DNA of 64,000 bases from Lepidostoma basale (lineage: Eukaryota > Arthropoda > Insecta > Trichoptera > Lepidostomatidae). The stretch spans positions 1,102,501-1,166,500 of the forward strand of contig JAHDVF020000208.1 in assembly GCA_022606425.2 (NCBI GenBank), in the 5' to 3' direction. The notes below the pieces were generated by a model. The model saw only the letters and a program-made list of their open reading frames with translations. It had not been told where the DNA came from and did no database searches. The position numbers and the translations under genes were made by a program. Below, one piece after another: positions 22,318 through 33,443 of the stretch (the stretch's first letter is position 1; the number at the start of each line of letters is the position of its first letter).

Positions 22318-22765
22318 CTTCTTCTTCTTCTTTTAATAGATCTGACGATCTGTGACACAGAAATCATGTCTCGTCGGATGATGAGATCCAGCTGTCCCTC
22401 CATCTCTTAGGCGGTCTTCGAGGTGGGCGGTGTCAGGAGGGGATTTCATAAGCGGCTGTATATGCAAGTCTGTCACCATCCATTCGGGCTACATGGTCCC
22501 TCCAGTATCTTCTTCTGGATCTACTCCACTAAACGATATCCTCTATTTCGCAAGTTTTTCTTATGTCTACGTTGCGGACACGATCTCGGAGGGTTTTTCC
22601 AGTAATTGATCTTAGGACCTTCATCTCCGATGTTCTTAGTAGTCCCATGGTTCGCACAGTGTCAGCCCGCGTCTCTACAGCGTACGTCACGTATGATAGG
22701 TCGTCTCTACACTTATGATAGGTCGCACGCATGTTTTATAGATTCTGATCTTGCTGTCGACACGC
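22318..22765 (-). pseudogene. LINE-C 3' end
   Basis: The minus strand begins at DSKIRIYKTCVRP and gives ETRADTVRTMGLLRTSEMKV, LRSITGKTLRDRVRN, DIRKTCEIEDIV and a frame-broken RPPKRWRDSW block. It ends in an AAG-rich tail (TTCTTCTTCTTC at 22318). It breaks into LINE-D sequence at about 22765. Confidence 0.88.
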
Positions 22766-23105
22766 ATGTGCTTGTTGTTCCTCGGTGTCCAATATCAGTC
22801 GAAGAAGGTGATCTTTTTCCCCATACGGTACATGACCCAGATGTGAAATCTTCCGAACCTTGATAGTTGACAATAGCTCCCTGTCAACTCTAGCTCGCCT
22901 CAGGACTTCGATATTGTTAACCAATTCTGTTCATGAAATTCTGAGCATTCGGTGATAGAGCCACATTTCAAATGCTTCCAGTCTGTTCATAATGTTGACT
23001 TTTAAGCTCCACGTTTCACATCCATACAATAAAACAGACCACAAATAGTATTTGATCATTCTCTAGCGGAGTTTCAAATTTATGTTATCATTGCAGAAGA
23101 GTGGT
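22766..23105 (-). pseudogene. LINE-D internal fragment
   Basis: The minus strand reads WSLKVNIMNRLEAFEMWLYH, RMLRIS, a frame break, VNNIEVLRRARVDRELLSTI, then GHVPYGEKDHLLRLIL. It stops where LINE-C begins. The GEKxHLLRLIL block also occurs at 30004. Confidence 0.85.
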
Positions 23106-23864
23106 TTCATGAACAGGGTAACAGAATATATTCTTAAGTGCTTCATGCGAAAGTGTATTTTTTATATATAGAATTCAACATTTATAACAAAAGGTTTTTT
23201 TACATACTATCAATAAAATAAAGTTAACACATATTCAATTTATGATTAATTAATCTTTTTAGCAAAGAGTCTAAAAACTTTTCCGTGAACTAATTATATA
23301 TGGAAATTTTTTTTTGGTTTATATACTCGTATTTAGTTTCGATCTCTTGCATTTAATTCGTAATAATGAACCTCTAGGATGAAACCTATTCGTACATTAT
23401 ATTAGACATGTTACGCCGTTTAAATAAACAACTTCATTTAAATATACGTTTCTTGCCACCACTGTTACGTAATAAAGCTTTGTGGTAAGACGTTATATAT
23501 AGAAACAAGTGTTGCCATAAATAATTAGACTTCTAAATAATTGTCGTTTCAAAGGTTTCGTATATTTCACTAAATTCAGAACCGCATAATTAAATTGGTA
23601 TTACGCTGTTTTCAACCTGACATATAGTTAATAAGTTTTAATACAATCCGGTATACTCAGATAAATACAGTTCGACAGTTGTTTTATGCCATTATAAATA
23701 AATATAAATTATATTTAGTTAATATATGAACTGATGATTGAAATACAAATTTTGTTCGATTGTTTATTTTAATATATGATGTGTTTAAAGTGTTTCTATG
23801 ATTTAAAATCACCATGAATGCAGAACAATTTTAAAAATTTCAGTGTTTACATTGAAACTTTGAA
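23106..23864. other. AT-rich non-coding DNA
   Basis: Nothing recognised. Confidence 0.4.
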
Positions 23865-24185
23865 ACGCCGCGCCGTCTCCACGAAGAGGTAGGCTTAAAG
23901 AATGAACTGCCACACTTTACTTTCCTGACATATTTCTCTCGTTTCCTTAACATTCATACATTGTGTCATGCACGCGCGTCGATTACTCCGACTCCTTACG
24001 TGGCCGATCTTTAATATTTTATTTATTTGATCGTGCCACATTTTCCTCGGTCTTCTTCTATTTCTAGTTCCATTTACATCGTTCACATATACCTATTTAA
24101 CCAAAATTCCTTCATTAATTTTTTTCATGTGTCCAAACAATCTTAATAATCATTTAATTATTGTGTTCATAACATTATCGTAACA
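23865..24185 (-). pseudogene. LINE-A 3' end
   Basis: The complement of the 3' UTR (GCCGTCTCCACGAAGAGG) is followed by the frame VKETREICQESKVW read backwards, RNRRACMTQCMN, ARN-like RNRRRPRKMWHDQINK and YVNDVNGTRN. It decays beyond 24110. The GTTAG tail is lost. Confidence 0.85.
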
Positions 24186-24711
24186 AAAGTATAAGGCTAT
24201 AATTTAAATTAAAACTAAAAACACTTTATTTTAATTTTTCGTATATTTATATCACACAACAAGTTTCGTTAACCAATCATATTATATAAGCACCTGATAT
24301 ATAACCATTAGTTTATCATATTTGTATTAAACCATTTGTATACCATATATGTATATTTTTAAATTAATTTATACATTGTGGTAAAATATAACATTTTCAA
24401 TATCAATTTAGTTTATAATTACAAAATTTTACCACGCCTTCATTTTAAAAGTATTACATGGTTGGTCGAAATTATCTCTATGATATTTTAATAATATATT
24501 TAAGATCATTTTTATGAAAACAATTCAAGTTATATTGAATGTCATTTTTTAGTTTATATTTTATTTTATTTTTGAGTGAATGAGACGCATAAGAACAATT
24601 TACTCAAATTAAAAATAATCATATGTTGTTAACTAAAATTCATTTATAGAAGTTCAAAGTCAATGAAAAATGATAATAAAAAAATGTCTTGATTGATTTT
24701 TAGCTTCGACC
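24186..24711. other. AT-rich non-coding DNA
   Basis: Nothing recognised. Confidence 0.4.
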
Positions 24712-24752
24712 AGTTCCGGCAGCTCTCTGCCGACTTCTGAATTATTTGACGA
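24712..24752 (-). repeat. Decayed hammerhead-like hairpin
   Basis: The minus strand has CAGAAGT, the perfect hairpin CGGCAG-AGAG-CTGCCG, then GAACTGGTC and GAAGC. It is similar to the hairpin at 56456-56500. Core bases are changed. Confidence 0.5.
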
Positions 24753-24890
24753 GAAAATAGCAGCAACCTGCTGAATAAAACAAAACTAAATACGTACAAT
24801 AAAATATTTTTTATTTAAAAAAAAATCGTTTTTAAACAATTTTAAAAATCACTTTAATAAGAAGCCATTCTTGGTGGTTGGACATATTTA

Positions 24891-25107
24891 ACACTTAATT
24901 AAACACTTTTGGTACCTACTTGGTATACAGCCACTTTATTTTTGAGGGCCTACCGGTTTTGCTATATGCGAGCTTCCTCAGAGCTTACACATACTGTATG
25001 TGTAAAGTCCTGAGGAAGCTCGCATAGAACGAAACCGGTAGGCCCTCATCCTCACAAATAAAGTTGTTGTATACCAAGTACATAAAGTGTTTTATTAAGT
25101 GTTAAAA
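24891..25107. repeat. FB-3: inverted ribozyme-like pair
   Basis: The two halves are inverted copies carrying AACACTTAATTAAACACTTT, TTGGTATACA, CACTTTATTTTTGAGG, GGCCTACCGGTTT and CTTCCTCAG. The right module (plus, 25007-25043) has CTGAGGA, a GCTC-GCATA hairpin, GAAA, palindrome ACCGGT, A, and GGC pairing with GTC as stem I. The left module (minus, 24948-24984) has GCT in that place, still able to pair by wobble, but its GAAA is AAAA. A half copy lies at 54540-54690. Confidence 0.85.
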
Positions 25108-25794
25108 AATCACTATTTAAAATTAATTTTAGTTGTTTAATAAATAAAGCTGAATTTCTGGATTTACTAATTTTCATGTCATTTTCGATCACCAGATAAA
25201 TAAATCAATGTTCCTTTAAAATGTAACTTTTTAATTTATGGAAAATTAATGCAAATTGTATATTATGTTCTTATGAATAATTTAAGTAAAAAAGTATCTA
25301 ATTCGTAAATATTTTAGAGCACCACAAATCAATCTTGTTCGGCGTTGACATTCGTCGTTCAAAGGTCAGTCAAATATTTGTGAAGTTATCCAGAAGCTAC
25401 AAATAGTTCTTCCCCTATCTTAGATTTATTTTGGTATCCACTCTGACAGAGCTGCGGCGGAGTGGAGTGATTTGAAGTTAGAAGTGATTCGCCGGATGTG
25501 ACTCCAGCCGAGCGTCCCGCGCGGTCGTTTTATACCTAAGGACATTAATTAAACTAAATTATTGCATTCGATTTGTCACTCGCAGTCGTAAGAAGTAACG
25601 TTCTTTCATTTTGTGACTGCGCACTTGAACTTAATATGTATGCAGACGTGTATTGTATAGAGAAACATAAGAAGCACGCATATTCTGTGGCCAAAAAAAA
25701 CAAAAAACATTTACTGTTACCTCGAATAGTGTAAGCATTTTTATTTAAGATTTTTTATGAATTAAAAAAATACTATTTTTCTACTTTTGAGTTC
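25108..25794. other. Non-coding DNA
   Basis: 25420-25620 is GC-richer and single-copy here. No gene supported. Confidence 0.4.
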
Positions 25795-25850
25795 ACTTTT
25801 CTCGACATGTTTCAAAGGTTTAACACCTTCATCATTGGGAGAACGATATA
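25795..25850 (-). ncRNA. Hammerhead-like motif
   Basis: The minus strand reads ATGATGA, A, AGG-TGTTAAA-CCT hairpin, GAAA, palindrome ACATGT, C, then GAGAA, which can pair with TTCTC a few bases before the core. The C of CTGATGA is A here. CACTTTTGAGTT-type sequence lies outside. A decayed relative is at 11150. Confidence 0.55.
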
Positions 25851-26199
25851 AACTCTAAAGTTTAAAAAGTGTTTTATTTCATGAATTAGTGTCAAATATA
25901 TGTTTACAGAAGAATAGACTAAATTTAACAATTATTATAATTTCAATCTAATTATTTTATCTTTATCTTATCTTTAAATATCCATTTTAAAAATTTCAAA
26001 ACATTTCTCAAACTACGTCATCGCAAACAACGAAAAATAGAAGTAGAATAAATTCGGAATGTGTTTTAATATATGTACGGTAAAATATCAAAAAAATTCA
26101 TCTATGCGGATGAAAGGGGCATTAACAAAATATTGAACGTTCACTCATATCTTCAAAAAAATAATGAATAATCAATGGCGAAAAAATAATTATGGAGTA
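25851..26199. other. AT-rich non-coding DNA
   Basis: Possible further LINE-A decay at 26100-26200, not firm. Confidence 0.35.
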
Positions 26200-26350
26200 T
26201 GAAATCAAAGATGATCGAAGAAAATGAATTATTGTCAAATGAAACTAATTCTGTGGGCTATTTGAAGAGTCGGAAGAATCGACGTGCAAGTAGAAGGCAA
26301 CTGAACTCTATCAGAATTGAAGAGAAAGATGGTCTATCCTCTCTGCATTC
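26200..26350 (+). pseudogene. LINE-A scrap
   Basis: GYLKSRKNRRASRRQLNS, then LSSLHSSS, parallels the GHVRSQRNRRACMTRCMN and ILSAYPSGE blocks of LINE-A. The 110-codon frame containing it is not a host gene. Confidence 0.5.
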
Positions 26351-29129
26351 CTCTTCAAGGAAACATGTTGATGGATGCTTAAATTATTTTTTTTTATACA
26401 AACCAGACAAGAAAACAATTCAAATCCCAATATTTAATTCTTGGAGAATAGACGGGAACATTTGTGATTCTATTTGTGAGTTAAATAAAATATTCATTTT
26501 AGAATCTTTTGAGTATATACAATTTTTCTAAAATATTGTATCATCCTCATTTTCGCCTGGAAAAGGAGTTCTTTATTTTAGACTCTATCATCGAAAAGTA
26601 AAACACAATAAGACCACATTTGTATTCAAAGAAAATGGCCAGAGTTTAAATGAATATATATTTATTATATTCCATCTGTGCTCAGCACATGGACCAAAAC
26701 GAGTATTGATGGTAATATTTACAGAATAAATTCAACCGAAAGCGTCCATAAATTCGGGGAATGTGTACGAAAAAGCTTTGCGTTATGAGCTTCAAAAAAG
26801 TCGGTGAATTATGTTATGACCCATTCTTCCCGCATTAAAATCCGTATTTTTCATTTTTAAGCCCGCCCAATTAATTTCAATACGGGCAATACAGAATGCC
26901 ACAAATCCGAGTCTCCTCCTTTTAACCCAGCTGTTTGTCATAAGCGGGCTGTGGGGCCGCCGGAAGACGGATTCGCCCATAAGGCCGACACGACCCCCTA
27001 ATAATGCGAAACGTCTGCGAGACGTCAGCGCCGCTTAGCTCAGCCGGCACTTGGAAACTTCAAACATTAGCGCGCCCTGAAATATCTGTGTTGTGTGCGC
27101 TTCCAATGTGCGAGAACACGCGAGGAAAATGGACGACTTTTATGGAATGCAACTTATTTCAAACACACTCCAACGCATCACAATATGTTTACGTCATTTT
27201 ACACACATTTTCTAAATGTTACCTAATTATAAAATTCTCCCTGGTACAACTACAATAACCTGTTAATTAATAAAGCTCTATTGTATGAGTTTAATCACTT
27301 CAAGGATAACTTACAATTTTCCAGACAATATCTATCTATTGTAATATCGAGTATATTTATCATGCATTCTACATTCATTCTTTCCAGATACTCAAACTGT
27401 TCATTTACTCAGAAATGTCTGTTAGTTTACATATTGTTTAGTATTAAAATTAATATTTTTTGATGAACTAACAGGGTTAATTTATGGTTTCTTAAACAAT
27501 GATTTAAAACTCCATTTTTATTTTATTCTTCCGATATGTTAGCTTTTGCGGTATTCTGAGATCATTTATAATGATCACTTATAAAAATTTGCTTCTTAAA
27601 AAAACGTTTATTCCACCGAAATCGCCTATAAAACATTTAATATATTTATTCGATACGAAAACGAATATCTTCTGGAAACCTGACACGAAGACAAATCACA
27701 AAATGGCGATATAACTGTCTCGAAAATGTGTATAAATAATGGTTCGGTTTCCCGCGCAGACGAGACACAATTTATGGCATCCATCTTGAAATTTCGGTAA
27801 CGATTAGCGTCCTCGTGATTGTCGTTTTTCATTGGACTGCTTACTCTTCCTGAATACATTTGACAAGTGCTCCGGCCTCATTCAGCCGGCGAGACATTGG
27901 CAATGCACCCGATAATATTTTTATGTTCTCGTGCTGTTTTAGAACGTTGTAATTCGACGAGACATTGATATTTTAATTTATTTTTCGTGTTTGTTTCGAT
28001 GTTTTTTCTTTCCTGCGCATTTTTTAGAAAAAAATCAAAACCAGATATCTTTTTTTTCAAATTTTCCCGTTGGTTTTCTTATGATTGCGGTTGCTTCGTT
28101 GCGAACCTTTGGTTGGCAGCAGTATTCAGTCTCGTCTTCCACTACGTTTGGTCTTTGCATCCCTCTTCTACTCAACAAATGAGACACAGTTCATAATATC
28201 ATCACACACTTGTTTCAGATATTCCCATCGGGGCGACCTTACTTCATATGAAACCCTACTGATTTTATCGTATTAGGCTATGCAAGGATGTTGTTAGTGG
28301 CTCTAAGTTTATAAAGATTTACATAAACTAAAAGTAGACTTGTGAATACCCTTTCATCTGACTCAATGTTTCACATCTGTTTTATAAACAGTGTAGGTAC
28401 CTTCGCCCCGAACGTAATGTAAAATTCTTTTCAATTATCATAGTAAATAGTAAAACAATGCAGTTGAAAAGGTATGTAGATTCGACTAATTTAATATACA
28501 AATGTATTTGACTTTTAAAAGTTGGCGGTTGCTTGTCTGGGATGCATCGCTCCCAATAAATCCTGGAAGTAATGGAGTGACCGCGCGTACTACGCACTGG
28601 ATGCTGGCCGCCTCTGTTTGACAGCTTTTGGATTTGTTACCTTCTGTCAGGCTCGCTACTAGTGGACGCGTTCCTCGGACGATACTGCGCCATTATTTAT
28701 ACCTACCCGTGAGATGTGAAAGTTCTAAGTGTGAATTTAATTACTAGTTCAATGCATTTTTTTATTCAATTTCAATTTTCGGCTTAAATTGAAAGTGTAT
28801 AAGTGATTTCAATTACTGTACTCAAATATGATTGTTTTATGTTTGTAATATGTTTGTCGATTGACTAAGTAAATAAAAATATAAATATAAACAATAACAA
28901 ACGTTCTCGTAAAATTACAAGAACCAAAAAGAATTAGTTTTAATAATTTGAGGGTAAGCTAAAATTTCAAAATATTTAATGAATATCGATGACTTGCGTT
29001 ACAATTTTATGTTCTGAATCTTGTCATCAGTTAAAGCTATTTTCCAGGTAGTAAATGATCGAGGGTTTGAATTATTGGTGGTAATTTAGTGATATTGATG
29101 AAGAATTAAGATAATCGAATAATTTTAAT
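26351..29129. other. Non-coding DNA, partly GC-rich and single-copy
   Basis: 26760-27130 is a long complex stretch (AAGCGGGCTGTGGGGCCGCC and similar) without repeat matches. 28590-28700 is another. An FB-1 tail scrap (TTTCTTAAACAATGATTTAA, AACTCC) is at 27489-27520. Frames up to 84 codons here show no domain or splice context. Confidence 0.45.
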
Positions 29130-29275
29130 GAAATCCCTTGATGGAAGTTCATTTTAAATAATAATTAAATAAAACAATGGTTTCGCTAAGCTGACTGGCA
29201 TAAACAGACCAGTATGTCGATGCCGAAATAAAGACAAAAGTGGAATCAATCAAAAAATATTGTTTTATTAAATTT
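29130..29275 (+). repeat. FB-2 deletion derivative
   Basis: CTTGATGGAAGTTCATTTTA and AATTAAATAAAACAATGG are followed at once by GTTTCGCTAAGC, a shortened centre and AATAAAGACAAAAGTGGA. The left arm and most of the module are lost. Confidence 0.75.
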
Positions 29276-29859
29276 TTAGTTTAGAATTTTTTTACCATAG
29301 TAAATTCCAGCAATTGTACTACATTATTAATTTAAGATTTTTCTCTAAAACTTTTTATAGATTAAATCGCCAGATTTTCCATAATTTCCTGTATATTAAA
29401 CACCAGGTCTATACATTTTTACAATTATCATATCAAATAACACATGCGGTACGAAATTCAATAGTGATATGAAGTTTAACATAATTGAAAAAATATTTTT
29501 TTGCACTTAGAACGCTAAGAATATCAAGTCTTGCGACTTCGAGCCCCGCGCCCCTTGTAAATACTCTAATTACGAACACAATAAATAATTAGTTCCCGAA
29601 CGGCCGGGATGCGCGGCAATTACTTAAGGAGTCCAGGACAATGCGCTTGACCGCTGACCGCTGGCGGTGGCGCTGTTCTGTCGCAATTAAATCCGACGCG
29701 ACGCGACTGCACTTGATTAGCATTGAAATTAGCGACGTCTTACGACGCAAATAGAATGACGGATCGCCGGTAGTGTTAGACGTCAGTTTCGCCAAATGTT
29801 AAAATGTGCGCAGGTGAGATGCGCACACAAAGAAAATATATATAATATTTAATAATATA
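29276..29859. other. Non-coding DNA with GC-rich patch
   Basis: 29540-29810 is GC-rich (GGCCGGGATGCGCGGCAATT and so on), single-copy in the window, with no supported frame. Confidence 0.45.
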
Positions 29860-30235
29860 AGAATCTCTACTGGTATCAAACTGTGGAGATTAAACCTGGA
29901 GATGAATGCACAGAAGAAATAGCTATACGCAAAGGAGTTCGACAAGGCTGGATTTTTTTACGTCTATTGTTTAACTTGTATTCCTTTGTGTGGTCATGTT
30001 CTAAGGGGAGAAAAATACCACCTCCTTCGACTGATATTAATGGGTAAAGTAGAGGGACATCGGAGAGTTGGTAGAAGCCAGTTGTCCTGGCTGCGGAATA
30101 TAAAAGATTGGACAGGAATGACCAGAGTCCATAACCTGTTCAAAGCGACGCAGGACAGAGATACCTTAGCTGCAGTGATCGCCAACGTTAAGAGTACCTG
30201 ACACGGCGCCGGAAGAAGAAGAATAAGTATTTTGT
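29860..30235 (+). pseudogene. LINE-D, internally deleted RT-to-tail fusion
   Basis: It opens with RT sequence ECTEEIAIRKGVRQG and LLFNLYS. It then jumps within a few bases to the C-terminal block LCGHVLRGEKYHLLRLIL, GHRRVGRSQLSWLRNIKDWT and DRDTLAAVIANVKST with stop, and ends GCCGGAAGAAGAAGAA. The catalytic YADD region and several hundred codons are missing. Confidence 0.88.
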
Positions 30236-31257
30236 GACAAGCTTATCTTATACGGATTCATCTTGGAGTAGTTAAGTATGTTGAATACAAAAATACATTC
30301 ATTATCAAATGTTATAACTGCAAGCTATCGAGATATTTTATATATAAAAAATTACATTTATTAAATAAAAATTACGCAATAAACTTTCGTTAAATGGATA
30401 CAAATTGAGGGAAAAAAATCACCCATAGGTATATCTCGATATATTTTTTAAACCTGCAAACCTGCTCCATGCACGTATGATGATTTTACCAATACAAATC
30501 AAGGTTAACTTTTAAAAATTGATTGATTTTTTTCCTATCACATGATTATATGCTTATTTCAATATTTACATTTACATCGTTTTGGCCTACGTTGTAGTGG
30601 TATAAAGTAATTTATTATTGTTATTAGTTCGTGAAGACCATCTTGTATCAAACTCAAAAATTTGTCTACAAGAATTTGTATACATTCAAAATGTTGTTGT
30701 CAAAAATATGAATTCGCCTAATTATATTGAAAATCAGATAATATCGAGGGAAATACCAATCTCGCCTTTATTTATTACCATTTTTATAAAGGAAATTATC
30801 TTAAAATATCGTCATATCAGGGAGAGAGATCAAATTATTCCATGCACTTAGAAAGTCTAACCTCGGGGGAAAATATGTAGGAACTTTAGTAAAGCGCTTG
30901 AACTTAACTCCTTACGAAGTACTTCTCCGTATTATCTACCTCGGGACTTACTTGTAGTTACTAATTCGCGCATAACCCAAACACCGCAAAACTACATTGC
31001 ATATTGCATAGCTTATCAGATAAATACATTAACAACATCACTAATGTATACGTGTAATAAGTTACAACGTACACATGTGTTTATTTCACTCACATGTCTT
31101 CATTAATACAATTCATAGTTTTAGCTTAATTATTTCATGTCTCTTCTGCCAGCTCCAGATTCAATATATAAAGTCACCAAGGGCCGAGCCTCTATTTAAT
31201 GTGCCGCCGTTCAATATTAGTATTATATGTTTCTCTTGAGAATAGTTTGTGAATCAA
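30236..31257. other. AT-rich non-coding DNA
   Basis: Nothing recognised. One 77-codon AT-rich frame is not supported. Confidence 0.4.
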
Positions 31258-31313
31258 ATCAAATCAAATCAAATCGAATCAGCTTATTTTTAAGGCATCT
31301 ATTGAGAACAGGA
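31258..31313 (-). pseudogene. LINE-H 3' terminal part
   Basis: A run of AAATC units (31258-31280) precedes AAGGCATCTATTGAGA. The same AAGGCATCTATT sequence occurs at 50631, just 3' of the LINE-H copy there. The run fits a microsatellite-type LINE tail. Confidence 0.6.
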
Positions 31314-31373
31314 AAAATAATATATTGTGTATAGTAGAGATGTAAAATAATATATTGTGTATAGTAGAGATGT
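31314..31373. repeat. Exact 30-bp tandem duplication
   Basis: AAAATAATATATTGTGTATA and the next ten bases are repeated exactly, at 31314-31343 and 31344-31373. The second copy runs into the LINE-E frame. Confidence 0.95.
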
Positions 31374-31715
31374 GGTCCTATTAGGAATTTCCTGGAGAGA
31401 CCACATCACGAATGAGAAAGTTCTTCAAGGAATCGGAGGAGGAAGGCACCTGCTCAGGACCTTGTCTGAAAGGCGTGCAAGATGGATCGGCCATGTAATA
31501 CGTCAAGAAGGTATCTTGCGTGCCATAATGGAGGGTATGACCGAGGGGACAAACTCTAGGGGACGCCCACGCCGAGAGTACCTGGAAGACCTGTTGGTGG
31601 ACGTGCGCTGCTCATCATATGCAGATTTCAAAAGAGCTGCACAAGACAAGGAAGAATGGAAGAGAAGAATACAGGAAATTGCTGCAAACCAATCCTAGGA
31701 TTGAAACCAGAGAAG
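31374..31715 (+). pseudogene. LINE-E 3' end
   Basis: An open frame encodes LGISWRDHITNEKVLQ, GGGRHLLRTLSERRARWIGH, VIRQEGILRAIMEGM, SRGRPRREYLEDLL and WKRRIQEIAANQS with stop at 31696-31698, then AGAAGAAG. It has the usual C-terminal LINE architecture but differs from LINE-A to LINE-D. It is 5'-truncated and sits inside LINE-H. Confidence 0.85.
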
Positions 31716-31800
31716 AAGTATACTACCAGAAACGCATGAGAGATGGTTCAACATTAGAAAGACAGGATACTCTCCAGAATTAAGAGTATTTGCTTTTTGT
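31716..31800 (-). pseudogene. LINE-H fragment, continued
   Basis: GAGAGATGGTTCAACATTAG, AAGACAGGATACTCT and AATTAAGAGTATTTGCTTTT match 50680-50735 closely, showing the same element split by LINE-E. Confidence 0.65.
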
Positions 31801-31900
31801 TATTTAAATCTATTTTTATTATTTATTATTGTGATATTCAATGTCGTGCCGTCTTAAATTATATATTCATTTATCAAGAATTAAATAAAAAAAGAGCCTC

Positions 31901-32160
31901 TAATTAATAAAAATGGAAATGTCTGTGTTCTAGGAGTTTTATTAAATTTTATATGCAATGACACGTTTTCTTCTTCTTAGGCATTATCAAATGTTTGATT
32001 TTGATTTACATTTGATGACGCCTTAGAAGGGTGAAACATGTCATTCCATATACAATTTTATAAAACTCCTAGATGATAGACATTTTCATTTATATTAATT
32101 ATTAAAAATGGAGTTTTACATCATTGTTCAAGAAAAAAATATTATAATAAAAAAATAAAT
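31901..32160 (+). repeat. FB-1, nearly complete
   Basis: Left arm AAATGTCTGTGTTCTAGGAG, centre with inverted GGCATTATCAAATG and CATTTGATGACGCC, then GGGTGAAACATGTCATTCC, right arm to about 32105, and tail GGAGTTTTACATCATTGTTC. It is the best copy for seeing that the centre contains the TTGATGA...GAAACATGTC pattern. Confidence 0.85.
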
Positions 32161-32864
32161 ATCTAATATATAAATAAGCCAGCACTATTAATAACAAATA
32201 TGTACCAGAGCGTATGAACATTTATTTTACTGTAATATGTTAACTTGAAATAAATATTTAAGCAAGCATTGTATCGCGTGCCCGTCCATAATATTTATAT
32301 AAACATGCCTTTAGATTTAGTAAATAGTACTGAAACATCACCTTTCTATTACGTTTGACTTATGACCAGCAAGAATTGGCCAGCAGCCGTGTTATTACCA
32401 ACACTTTAAAAATACGACTGAACGATACACAAAATACGGTGGATTGCTTTGATCACGGAATAAAAGTTGCTTAGAAAATTGCGGCACTCGACATGAACCC
32501 AGCAAACAGCGTACGAACAGTTGAACTGTTGACCTGGACTGGGTGACCGGAATGGGTACTTACCCTTACCCACATTCGAAACACTAGTGACGTTTGGCTT
32601 AACCCTTCGATGCACATTGTAAGAAATATAAGATAGAGCTTATCCAGATGTCCAATGCTTACAAAAAAATCTCGTGCTGCTTATTTAATATCACAATCTG
32701 TGTTGTGGATTCACATTTGAATATTTTTTTGAAAACATTGCATTATCACAAAACTTTTTTGCACTTTTCACAAACATATTTCAAATAGTTATATAAAACC
32801 GATAATCTGGTTTAAAAAATACGCCTCTATAATATTTAAATTTAATAAATGTTCTAGTTTCTAC
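32161..32864. other. Non-coding DNA
   Basis: Nothing recognised. Confidence 0.4.
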
Positions 32865-32990
32865 TTACTATTTACTTCCTATGGTCTTACACATCTTGAA
32901 GAGTTTTAGCCTCCTTGATAATTTTCTTCCAAGCTCCTCCACCCTGCATCTGCTATTTCCAGCAGTCCGATTAATAAATGTACTATTAAT
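32865..32990 (-). pseudogene. LINE-F scrap
   Basis: TTTTCTTCCAAGCTCCTCCA, CCCTGC and CCAGCAGTCCGATTA parallel 41250-41300 (CGCCAAGCTCCTCGATCCTG, CCCAGCAATCCGATTC). Confidence 0.6.
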
Positions 32991-33084
32991 CTCAAATTTA
33001 TTACCAAGGAAATTTGGAATCTATTTATATGTTGATGTATGATATATTATAATAATGTACACCCATGAATGAAAAGTTATCATA

Positions 33085-33298
33085 ATCAAGGGTCTGATGG
33101 AAGACACGTGATGAGAAAACCCCACTACCATATTATGAAAGAGTGTACTTCCGTAACTGTAAAGAAGAGAATTGTGCAGAGGGACATAAAGAACCTAGGT
33201 CTCATGGAGGAAGATGCCTACCCACAAACTACTTGGCGCTAAGTAATACAAAAAGTTGACCTCGGACGTGAAAAGGGGAGGAAAAATAAGAAGAAGAT
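33085..33298 (+). pseudogene. LINE tail (LINE-D-like) ending in a microsatellite
   Basis: In one frame: VKKRIVQRDIKNLGLMEEDA, YPQTTWR, then [15 protein letters not shown]. This is the usual DxxxLGLxEEDAxxxxxWR end of such LINEs. The AAGAAGAAG tail leads directly into the TA repeat. Confidence 0.7.
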
Positions 33299-33299
33299 A

Positions 33300-33350
<51 letters not shown>

Positions 33351-33353
33351 GCA

Positions 33354-33441
<88 letters not shown>
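33296..33441. repeat. (TA)n microsatellite, about 145 bp
   Basis: Almost pure TA dinucleotides, interrupted by TGAGAGGCAG at about 33344. Apparent 60-70 codon YI-repeat frames are artefacts. Confidence 0.97.
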
Positions 33442-33443
<2 letters not shown>

